A stretch of 64,000 nucleotides of DNA from Rhodosorus marinus (lineage: Eukaryota > Rhodophyta > Stylonematophyceae > Stylonematales > Stylonemataceae), in NCBI GenBank assembly GCA_029953675.1, contig JAMWBK010000010.1, positions 1-64,000 on the forward strand. The letters are read 5' to 3'. Shown here one piece after another: positions 1 to 8,462 of this stretch (within the stretch, counting starts at the first letter, position 1; every line of letters starts with the position of its first letter). Both the position numbers and the translations under genes were made by a program. The notes under the pieces are model-generated. The model saw nothing but the letters and a program-made list of their open reading frames with translations. It was not told the DNA's origin and did not search any database.

Positions 1-480
1 GGTTACGTTAGTCTGGGGTTACGTTAGTCTGGGGTTACGTTAGTCTGGGGTTACGTTAGTCTGGGGTTACGTTAGTCTGGGGTTACGTTAGTCTGGGGTT
101 ACGTTAGTCTGGGGTTACGTTAGTCTGGGGTTACGTTAGTCTGGGGTTACGTTAGTCTGGGGTTACGTTAGTCTGGGGTTACGTTAGTCTGGGGTTACGT
201 TAGTTTGGGGTTACGTTAGTCTGGGGTTACGTTAGTCTGGGGTTACGTTAGTCTGGGGTTACGTTAGTCTGGGGTTACGTTAGTCTGGGGTTACGTTAGT
301 CTGGGGTTACGTTAGTCTGGGGTTACGTTAGTCTGGGGTTACGTTAGTCTGGGGTTACGTTAGTCTGGGGTTACGTTAGTCTGGGGTTACGGGTTACGTT
401 AGTCTGGGGTTACGGGGTTACGTTAGTCTGGGGGTTACGTTAGTCTGGGGTTACGTTGAGTCCTGGGAGTTACGTTAGTC
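1..480 (+). repeat. Telomere-like tandem array, G-rich strand
   Basis: About 30 tandem copies of the 16-nt unit GGGGTTACGTTAGTCT, nearly perfect up to about 385, with one unit near 200 carrying TTTGGGG for TCTGGGG. From about 390 the units become irregular (extra GGGTTACG pieces, inserted bases) until the strand flips near 480. A short G-rich unit in pure tandem at a contig edge is what a telomere looks like. A 16-nt unit would be long for a telomere, although budding yeasts have units of 8-25 nt. The G-rich strand on the left end of the + strand points the wrong way for a left chromosome end, so this half is either the second arm of a telomere fusion or a fold-back assembly artefact. Confidence 0.85.
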
Positions 481-841
481 TACCCCAGACTAACGTAACC
501 CCAGACTAACATAGCCCCAGACTAACGTAACACCAGACTGCATGGCCCCAGACTAACGCGCCCCAGACTAGCATGACCCCAGCGCGGCCTGACTGCTAAT
601 GACTTGGTGGCATAACCCCAGACTAACGTAACCCCAGACTAACGTAACCCCAGACTAACGTAACCCCAGACTAACGTAACCCCAGACTAACGTAACCCCA
701 GACTAACGTAACCCCAGACTAACGTAACCCCAGACTAACGTAACCCCAGACTAACGTAACCCCAGACTAACGTAACCCCAGACTAACGTAACCCCAGACT
801 AACGTAACCCCAGACTAACGTAACCCCAGACTAACGTAACC
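481..841 (-). repeat. Telomere-like tandem array, C-rich strand on +
   Basis: The same 16-nt unit in inverse orientation (CCCCAGACTAACGTAA on +). Units at 481-615 are degenerate (GCCCC, ACACC, GCATGGCCCC, and an unrelated patch around 575-610). Units from about 616 to 841 are perfect. This orientation is the one expected for a left chromosome end, with the array running straight into the 3' end of a family A retrotransposon at 842. Confidence 0.85.
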
Positions 842-932
842 GTGAGCTTTATTGGGCAGTCGCCTAATGCGACGTAACACTAAGCCGATTGCTATCTAGG
901 GAATCACTCACAACAACCCCGCTACCGGGGTC
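842..932 (-). other. Family A 3' UTR with two hairpins
   Basis: Between the ORF2 stop and the element end. Hairpin 1 at 859-873 has a 5-bp stem GTCGC/GCGAC with a 5-nt loop. The copy at 48785-48799 has GCTGC/GCAGC, so two pairs changed together while pairing was kept. Hairpin 2 at 917-930 (CCCCG/CGGGG, loop CTAC) is identical in both copies and contains the ORF2 stop codon. In elements copied by target-primed reverse transcription the 3' UTR RNA is usually what the reverse transcriptase recognises. That role here is inference. Confidence 0.55.
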
Positions 933-1644
933 TCATGCTACGTTCAAAAGAAAAAACAGGAACCAGTGGGTTCTCCAACTGGTCCGCACGTAGAGCGCCA
1001 AGCGCAATCGCCGCGTTCCCCTGCCATAGGATCCTGTTTAACTGGGATCGTGCATCCCTCAGCTCCTCATCTCGATGCAACAAGTGTTTACAACTGTCCC
1101 GCAAAAAGTCACCCCAGACTAACGTAACCCCAGTGGCCTGTAGGCTCCGAGCTGCATCTGAAAGGCGGCCAAGGTGTGCTAGTTTCAGCGCTCGCTTGTG
1201 GCGCCCGAGATGTTTGCGTCGAACCGCTTCAGCTCCTTGCGGTGCGGTAGTACGCGACAGCATAGACGCCTTGTCCTCTAGAGCGCTCCAGACCGTAGAG
1301 AATTCTCCTTCAAGCACATGCGATACCTGAATGCCAACATCAAGTGCAGAGTGTCCGAGGACAAGGCCTGGAAGTCCGACAAGAAGCAGACTGGCGTTTG
1401 CTGGTGCGGTGCTGTCCATAGAGAGCTCTAATGCAGCACGGAAGAGGCAGCTCCATGTGTGAACCTGGGCGCGTGGCACAAATCGCCGTGTGGGAACCGG
1501 GCAGTGTGTAAGGCGCGTCCACTGCCTGCCTCCTTGCGTGACGTCGTCGACGAAGACGCTCCACCGCCTGATCCAGTCTTGGCGATCCGAGAAGAAAAGA
1601 GGCTCTTCGCGGCGTCGTTTGATTCCCCTACGTCTGCTCGGCAT
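922..1644 (-). pseudogene. Family A ORF2 remnant: N-terminus fused to C-terminus across a telomere-repeat scar
   Basis: A single 240-codon frame. Residues 1 to about 178 are the ORF2 N-terminal region (basic start PSRRRGIKRRREE, then a Trp-rich stretch), with no recognised DNA-binding finger. Residues from about 188 on are the last 50 or so residues of ORF2 (ending FSFERSMRPR). The joining residues GVTLVWG are a translation of the telomere unit at 1111-1133. Reverse transcriptase and endonuclease are missing, so it cannot drive its own movement. The ATG at 1644 overlaps the ORF1 stop as TAATG. Staying in frame across the scar may be chance (1 in 3). Confidence 0.75.
1111..1133 (-). repeat. 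Interstitial telomere repeat at a deletion junction
   Basis: ACCCCAGACTAACGTAACCC and three more matching bases, about 1.4 units, lying exactly where some 2.4 kb of ORF2 is missing when compared with the copy at 48768-52058 (positions equivalent to about 49,037 and 51,471). The flanking element sequence aligns on both sides. Confidence 0.85.
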
Positions 1645-3232
1645 TATTGCGCTGGGTTTTCCTGGCTCTCCTGCGTGTCCATCGCGTGATGGTTGCCGTC
1701 AACGGCAACCTGTGTCCCAGTGGTATCCTGTGGAGTCTCCACGGCTGCCGGAGTCATCTCAGTATCCGGTCCGGTGCCATCGGCGGCCACTCGCGAGCGC
1801 TTCTGTTGAGGTGGCTCCGGAAGGTTGCAGAGGAGCTCCGCATGGGGATTGTCTTCGTGTGCTGCGTTCTCAGGTACTTGGGAAGTCGCACTGGTCTCAA
1901 CCGAGGCGTCAACTCTCCCACGGTCTGCCTGTACATCCCCTGGAAGGGACGAGGCTTCAGGGTCTGCGTTCGTGGCGGCTGCAGGCGCTGGGGGTTCCGC
2001 GCTCTCCCCGGGTACCGTTGGAGTACGTTGTGTGGCTTGTAGGGATCCGAGTCTGCTCTCCAGGTACTCGTGTATCGCTGCGAGTGTGTTGAACGAGAGT
2101 TGCCTTCTGCGGAGTCTCGCGCGGATCCGGATAGTCTGTTCAATCGCCCGTTTCAGGGTCTGAGCCCCGATATTCGCTGGGGCAATGAGCTGACGTTCAT
2201 TGTAGCCCAACAGGTTGTCTGTATCCAGTGCCTGGCCCGTGTAGAGAGTCACTTGCCGATCAGGGGTGTCTCTGGGTGAACGAACCGAAGATGCCCGTCC
2301 TGAAAACGCCCCGAGAGATGGCGCTTTGTAGAATCGGAATCGCGTCCGGATGGCAGAGTAAGCACGCATGGGAAGCGATGAAGTCCACGTGCGCCACATA
2401 AGAGCTCGGAATCCCCAAGGCTCTGCAAAGGACCGTGGTGAAATCCGATGGGGCTACCTCGTCCATCCGTGGCGGTCTTACATTCCTCAGGGTCGCCAGT
2501 ACCGGCTTGGTCTCAGGTCCCCAGGAGGACCCTCCCACAGTGGCGTGCAACTGTCGTAGCGCTGCCTGCTGGCTCTGTGGGCCCGGGCGCCCGGCTGGTC
2601 GGAGTTGAGCCTCTGATTCTCGAGCTGGAGTACTTTGGGCAGTCCTCTGAGCGTACGTTGGCCGTGTGCTGCTGATACCGGCAACCGGGAAGGCCGTGGC
2701 ATAGTCCAGTGGGGCAAGGACACCTGTCCCCTCCGCAAGTTGATTGATGATGGGTTCTGCCGCATGTTGATTGACCGCCGCCGTCCGCGGGTGCTGCTGC
2801 GGGGGTTGAGGCGGGGTCGTAGTGGCTCGTCCGTCTTGCCACATATGCGGTTTTGGCGAGCTCATTCAGACGTCCTGTCACTGATTGAAGTTCTTTTGAG
2901 CAGTTGATGCGGGAATAGAGGTTGAAGGCGGCCTGGTAGAAGTCGGCGATGTCCGACTGGCCGATTCCCAGGGCGGTATAGCAGTGGTCGTAGCTCTGCA
3001 GTTGGTGGAGAAAGGCGACAGCTGGGTCTGCTGTGGCCTGCTCCGCGGCACCCTGTTCTGCATTCCTCTCTGCCTCCTGTTCTGCTCCCCTATACTGGTG
3101 CTGTTGCTGCTGCTGCTGCTGCTGCTCTTGTAGCAGCTCTTTCGCCCTCTCCATTTCGCGGGTACCCGAGGTGTGTGGGCCCGCGATCACAAGAGGCTCG
3201 GGGTACGGCCCGCGTACCTCCTTCACAATCAT
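1644..3232 (-). pseudogene. Family A ORF1 (frame-disrupted)
   Basis: Three overlapping frames (3232-2513, 2865-2260, 2399-1644) together cover one ORF1, so at least two indels separate it from a working frame. In order: an N-terminal polyglutamine run near residues 36-44 followed by an Ala/Glu-rich stretch; a helical middle; TYAQR and a Gln/Pro-rich linker; the conserved RNVRPPR block near 2540-2510, shared with families B and C; and an acidic Pro/Ala-rich tail ending AMDTQESQENPAQ. No zinc knuckle is visible. ORF1 proteins of non-LTR elements bind the element RNA; assigning that role here is by position and shared block only. It ends TAA, overlapping the ORF2 ATG. Confidence 0.65.
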
Positions 3233-3295
3233 ACTTGTAACTTTTTATCACCTTTTTCCGTCGTTTTCCACAAACAAAGCCGTCCAAACCAGAGA

Positions 3296-3327
3296 GTAAC
3301 CCCCAGACTCAAGTAACCCCAGACTAA
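3296..3327 (-). repeat. Interstitial telomere repeat, two units
   Basis: GTAACCCCCAGACTCA followed by AGTAACCCCAGACTAA, two slightly mutated units on the C-rich strand. They form the 5' flank of element A1 and the 3' flank of the first family B copy, so the telomere tract once continued through this point. Confidence 0.85.
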
Positions 3328-5736
3328 GTTGAAAGAGTGGTGGTGGTGGTTCTACTGGTTTTATTGGTTTTATTAGCAGAGCCTAAAGCGCTACGCAAAC
3401 CGTGAAAGGGATCTAAGAACTAGGTAGGGAAGCGTCCAAACCAGGCACCGATGGCGCGCCTCGGCAAGCATGCTCCTCGAATATCGCCACAGAGAGAGAC
3501 TTAAACGCCGCAAAAGTTCCAAGTATTCAACAGGATGCTAGGTGAAACATTTCCGCAACCACTCCAAACCCGCCTTCTCCACGTGACCAAAGCTTTCCAC
3601 AATGAAGGGCTGGAATCGCCGCGAAAAAAAGAGCCCTACGTTGTCAAGTAAGGGAGGCTCCCCCCTCCGTAAATACCGGATAGGAACGGCCACGCCTCCG
3701 GGAATACCCTTCGAATCACCTCCAAATCAAGCGTCCGCGAGACGCTGTTGAACGCGTTCCTAAGTCAACCACCAAAACACCACAGTCCGGCCTCCTGGCT
3801 CGCTCGAGCTCGATCGCATGAGTGATCAGCTCGCACCCCCCGGAAAATCCCACCCCTACCCGTCAAGGCGCCATAAAAGCGGTGCCACCTCCCGGCGAGC
3901 TTCCGTAGACTCTCGACCATGCCGATCGGCCGGAGACGCGGGTGTGCCGGCTCGTGGTCGGGTTTCGTTAGCAAGCAAAGTTGTGCCCGTCGCAGATGGT
4001 CCCAAGGGGCAGACGCACCCCCTGCACCCTGGAACACCGTATTCAGAATTTTCATCAGTGCGCTCTGGTCAGGCTTGCTCAAGGCCTGCAGTAATCCCAT
4101 TCGTAGCCCAGAGGGTCCAGGGCAGCGTCCACGCCGGGAGGCCCGGAGCAAATCCTCCAGATCAGATTCACGAAGCGTCAGGTCGATGCGGAACCTGGCC
4201 AACTCTGGAAGGTCTAAAAATGTCTCGAATTTAGGGAGCAAGTCCACGTCGGACGAGGGGAACAACGCCGACACAGTCTGGTCGAGGCTCTCGTCGTAGG
4301 GGGTAAAGGCACCTGGCCCTCCAAGACCCGTACCGCTCGGCTCAGGTCGCCAACCGCCATCAATTTCTGCACTCGAGTCGTCCTAAGCGAGGCTGTCCCA
4401 GCACGAGTCCTCCGGCCGGATGCCTCGGATGACGCCAAGTAGCTCTGCTGCAACACCTCAAATTCCCCCTTCAGGACTTTGGCCAGCCGTTCTCGGACGC
4501 GCCATCTGCGCTCCGATGTGTGAGTGGGTGCCAGAATCGGGCGCGGCATGACCCCCAAAAATTCTCACATAGCAACGTCCCGTTGATTACGCGCCAGACT
4601 CTCGAAAATAAAATCCAGGATTGTCCCAGCTATGGAGAGCTCTCCTAGAGGGGAGGAGGGGCGGAATCCTTCCTCGGAGGGGTAGGGAGCCTCCTTCCAA
4701 ATAAATCCATCGCCGGAGCCAACTCCGCAGGCGCGTGCGCCAGATGCCCCAGTCTCCGCCTTCCTTGAGGACATAAGACTGCAGGTCCATTGACTGCGAC
4801 CTCGCAGCCGTGCCCGGGGAGCTAATCGTGCTTCTCCCCCTTACACCCGGGGGAGTCGGTCCTGGCGCGCTTGCCTCTTCACCTCGCCAAACTGGTCAAC
4901 CGGCCACTCCGCGAGGCTCGCGGGATGGCTCTCCCGGGATTCAACAAAGTAATAGGGGGGTTCTCGACCGACATGCCCTCCGACTCCCCTTCCTCGCCAC
5001 TCGCACTGGAAGTGGTGCTTGGAGCGAAGCCCTCTAATAATCCCAAACGCCGTAGCTCTTCCTTGTGACTTGAAGTCAGCACAAGGTGGTCAAAAAAGGT
5101 AGAGGAGGCTGCGCGCAGATGGCGTGGACTCCACGCAAACGCTCCAAAAGTATCCGCTCCATGTGGTGAATGCGAAACCAATGGATGGCTGCAGCTTTCA
5201 CACTGGTCTCGCGCTCAGATAGCCCTGCTGTTTCTCCGGGAGAGAGGAAAGTGCCGGAAAAACGGTCGAACCCGAAATGCAATACAACCTGGGGTTGAAA
5301 ACGCAACCAGCGGGCGCTCTCAGGCCACTGCTCGGTACGCTTCTCAAGCAGGGCCTGCAGGTACGTGGCCGGGGTTGCATAGACCACAAAGAGGACATCG
5401 CGACCCTCATAATTGCGAAGATGAAGTCTTCGCGGCTACACCCCAAAGACTCCGCAAAAGTATCCCGAAAACCTCGCATGGACGGGACCTGGCCCAGTGT
5501 AGTCTGGGGCCGGACGTTGCGCACCCAGAGGAATTGCAAAATAGTCGCCGCAGGTCCGCCCTGCTGCTGGCGAGAGGGCAAAAATCTTAGCATAGTCGCC
5601 GTCCGTGCGGCCGTGGTACCCTTTAGCGAAACTGAGACGTAAGACGGGGCCCGTTTGGGACCACCGCGTGCCCCCGCTCGAGCTGTCGCCCACCCGAGGG
5701 CTGGCCCAGGACGGGAAATTCCGCTTCAGCTGAGGG
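3328..5736 (-). mobile_element. Family B retrotransposon, internally deleted copy (B-a)
   Basis: The 3' tail (GGTTTTATT repeats on +, 3345-3375) and C-terminal coding end run to about 3622, then the sequence jumps to the middle of the reverse transcriptase (AAGAGCCCTACGTTGTCAAG), so the RT C-terminal part and most of the endonuclease are deleted. The ORF2 N-terminal half follows to about 4790 and the ORF1 C-terminal half to about 5736, with many frame breaks. GPSGLR of the RT N-terminal region is readable at about 4105. The AATAAAACC-type tail puts it in subfamily B2. Confidence 0.8.
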
Positions 5737-6361
5737 AACATTCGGCTAAGCATGCTGCTAGAATATCGCCACAGGGCGGCGATATTACTCAAACGGCGTA
5801 AAAGCGCCAAGTACTCAGTAGGATGCTCAGCGAAACATTTCCGCAACCCCTCGAAGCACGATTTATCCACATGACCAAAGCTTTCCACAATGAAAGGCTG
5901 AACCGGTGGGAGCGACCCTCGGCGTAGGGCAGACTGGCCATGCTCTCAGCATACCGTCGTTCCTTCACTCGTCGAAGAGCCGAAGCGGCTGCCCCTCGGC
6001 GGTGGGCGGCAGCCGTGAGGTGGGCGCTCGCCACAGGGCATGTAATCGCGAGGTCAACATATGCTGGGCGTTAGGCGGCAGGGTCTGAGACAAGAAGATC
6101 TGCGATACAGCGGCCGGCGCCGTGTCCGAGACCGATCCAGGTAGTTCCGATTCCTCGTCAACCGTATGCCCTACCCGAGTTAAACATTCGCTTAGGATGT
6201 ACTTGAGGCGAGTGTGGCGCCTCGTGCGGAGACCTCGCAACAGTCCGCATGAACCCAAGAAGTGGTAGCCACAAGCGTCAATCCGGCTCTCACATCTCTG
6301 ACAGATCGACGGCCGATTAGAGTGCACGGGGCTTGTGGCAAACCTAAGTAGACCCGTGCGG
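5737..6361 (-). mobile_element. Family B endonuclease-end fragment (B-b)
   Basis: Covers the C-terminal end of ORF2: last residues (5740-5900), the ADLLVSD-type stretch displaced by frame breaks, and the Cys/His knuckle near 6250-6310. It lacks the 3' tail, and B-c follows in the same orientation. Best seen as a truncated block joined by recombination or by later insertion of B-c. Confidence 0.7.
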
Positions 6362-7147
6362 CGTGGAAAGGAACTAAAAACTAGGTAGGGAAGCGTCCAA
6401 ACCCAGGCGCCGATGGCGCGCCTCGACAAGCATGATGCTCGAATATCGCCACAGAGAGACACTTAAACGCCGCAAAAGTCCCAAGTATTCAACAGGATGC
6501 CCAGTGAAACATTTCCGCAACCACTCCAAACCCGACTTCTCCACGTGACCAAAGCTTTCCACAATGGAAGGCTGGAACCGGTGGGAGCGACCCTCAGCGC
6601 GAGGCAGACTGGCCATACTCTCAGCATACCGTCGTTCCTTCACTCGGCGAAGGGCCGAAGCAGCTGCTCCACGGCGGCGGGCGGCAGCCGTGAGATGAGC
6701 GTTTGCCACAGGGCATGTAATCGCGAGGTCAACATATGCTGAGCGTCTGGCGGCAGCATCGGAGACGAGGAGATCTGCGATACAGCGGGGCGGTGCCCTA
6801 TTCGAGACCGATCTGGGTAGTTCCGATTCCACCTCAACCGTATGCCCTACCCGAGTCAAACATTCGCTGAGAATGTACTTGAAGCGAGTGTGACGCCTCG
6901 TACGAAGACCTCTCAACAGTCCGCATGAACCTAAGAAATGGTAACCACAAGCATCGATCCGACTCTCACATCCCTGACAGAAAGACGGTCGATTAGAGTG
7001 CCACGGAGCTTGTGGCAAATCCAGATAGATCCGTGCAGCAGAGCGGATCCTAAAGGCATCGAGACGGTGACCCAGTGACGAAGTCAGTGTGGTTAGCCAC
7101 AAGTGCGACAGGTTGCCTCCCATGCCTCGGAGGTGAGCGGCGGTGGT
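6362..7147 (-). mobile_element. Family B 3' fragment (B-c)
   Basis: A frame of 249 codons (7123-6374) reads from MGGNLSHLWLTTL through the knuckle CQGCESRIDACGYHFLGSC (C-X2-C-X9-H-X4-C) to LGLDASLPSF. In the endonuclease core two frame changes occur (the stretch after RSVSNRAPPRCIADLLVSD is intact). Truncated at its 5' end at 7147. Confidence 0.75.
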
Positions 7148-7221
7148 AGGCTGTACTGGACTTTACTAGCATAGCCTGAAGCGCTACGCAACGCGTGAAG
7201 ATGAACTAATAAGGCTGTACT
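7148..7221 (-). mobile_element. 54-bp family B tail insertion with 10-bp target duplication
   Basis: AGGCTGTACT occurs at 7148-7157 and 7212-7221. Between them, 7158-7211 is only the 3' tail and last 3' UTR bases of family B1 (GGACTTTACTAGCATAGCC on +). The second copy of the direct repeat runs into family C sequence (TGTACTAGTCTCC), so the tail appears to have inserted at a pre-existing B/C junction. An extreme 5' truncation. Confidence 0.6.
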
Positions 7222-8332
7222 AGTCTCCCCGAAACGGTTCAACCCCGTCTTCCTGACTGGCGAGCTGTATTTGACCGCTCTCGAGGCTCCGCCCCGGGGA
7301 TTCGTCCTGCGCCTGAACCTGTTCTAGGGGAGATTGACCCAGTGGTTGCCGCAGAAGAAGAAGTTCCAGTTGATCCTCCTGATGATTCCCAGCGCGCTGG
7401 GAGCCGAGCTCAAGCACGCACGGATGCGCTGCAAAATATCCTTTCTTGGGAATTACACCGTGTTGCATATGGCCGACTCCTGGCGCAGATGGTCTCATCT
7501 TCTCGCGCTCGCGCCCGCCTACGTAGTCTTGGAGGGGTTATTAGCTCTCAGTGGCTCATGACCGTACCAGCCTTTCCGCCACTCACACTGTCGGATTTCG
7601 AAGTGCGTACTTCACTGCGCTTATACCTCGGCTTACATCAGCCCCCTTGGCCGTACGAGATGGGTTCGTCGTGCCCTCTCTGCTCTCAGACCGAAGACAA
7701 CGCAGATTTTGGCGCCCACCTGCTCGCTAGTTGCCCGGCGGTGAAAGGTGCTCGAACCCGCCGCCATACACGGATCTTGAACCTGTTATACCGGGAACTT
7801 CGGCCTATAGTCCGGCAAGCCGGTCTGGAAATCGAACGTGAGAAACCTTTACCCGTCGCGGACTTTCAAAATGATGAACGCCGTGTAGCCGACCTGGTGA
7901 TCACCTGTGACGACAGCCGCCGTACCACATACGTTGATCTTGCTGTTCCTAACCCTCAAGCTAGTCGTTATCTCCCGGCTGCGGGGGAGCGCCGTGGATC
8001 TGCCGCCGCCAGCATGAGACGCCGCAAAGAGATCAAATACGCGGGGGCTTTGTCTTCCCCTGGTGTTCGTGCTTCGGCACTAGCACATCGCTTGGTACCC
8101 CTGATCATTGAGTGCTTTGGGTTCATGGACTCTGTTGGTTCTCGCTGGCTTCGGGAGTTGTTCCGCGAACGCCCTGACCGTCTTCAATCGTTGTTTACCC
8201 GCTTAAGTTTCCTGCTGTGGCGCATGAATGCCGCTTTGATGTTGGAGGCGCGAGTACTTCGCCGCGCTTAGTCTTTTTTTCCCCTCGGGGTTTTTTTTTT
8301 TTCAGCCTCCGATTAAACCATTCGTTCGTTCT
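7215..8332 (+). mobile_element. Family C retrotransposon 3' fragment (C-a)
   Basis: 5' truncated. Carries the last third of ORF2 and the complete 3' end: stop at 8269-8271, TCTTTTTTTCCCCTCGGGG, a T-run, then CAGCCTCCGATTAAACCATT ending near 8332. Nearly identical to the matching part of the large copy at 27910-32520, so it moved recently or was converted. Confidence 0.85.
7342..8271 (+). pseudogene. Family C ORF2 C-terminal part (restriction-like endonuclease)
   Basis: 309 codons without a stop. About residue 103: the LRLYLGLHQPPWP block shared by the three families. Residues about 112-130: Cys/His knuckle CPLC...H-X4-C. About 142: RRHTR. About 178-195: RRVADLVITC...YVDLAV, the AD-X14-D active-site pair of restriction-like endonucleases. 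The reverse transcriptase is absent because of 5' truncation, and the ATG at 7342 is internal to the original ORF. It could at most be a free endonuclease fragment; there is no evidence of expression. Confidence 0.8.
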
Positions 8333-8462
8333 CGATGCGTACTTTTGTTAGATATTCCTTCTTTGATTGTTCAATCAATTCGGTGCTTTGTTTGTTCAGA
8401 CGAATGATAGATTTGTTTTTATTTTTCCCCCTGTTTGTCTACCCATGGGATTGCTTTGTGCA

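Larger units (their letters stand above)
842..3295 (-). mobile_element. Family A non-LTR retrotransposon, internally deleted copy inside telomere repeat (A1)
   Basis: An element of about 2.45 kb read on the minus strand, towards the array. Its 3' end (GTGAGCTTTATT on +, from 842) is preceded by GTAACC of the array. Its 5' end at 3295 is followed by GTAACC of a further two-unit tract, so the copy lies inside telomere-type repeat with the same GGTTAC register on both sides. It carries a frame-disrupted ORF1 (3232-1644) and an ORF2 in which about 2.4 kb, including the whole reverse transcriptase, is missing and replaced by 23 nt of telomere repeat. Element sense equals the telomeric G-rich strand. 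Boundaries were set by aligning with the copy at 48768-52058. Confidence 0.8.

Noticed and set aside
1-841. CRISPR-like array
   Set aside because: Units are contiguous with no spacers, and the repeat is G-rich on one strand: telomere-type, not CRISPR.
3090-3135. CAG/CTG trinucleotide expansion in a host gene
   Set aside because: It is the polyglutamine run of family A ORF1, eight or nine codons, not a host gene.
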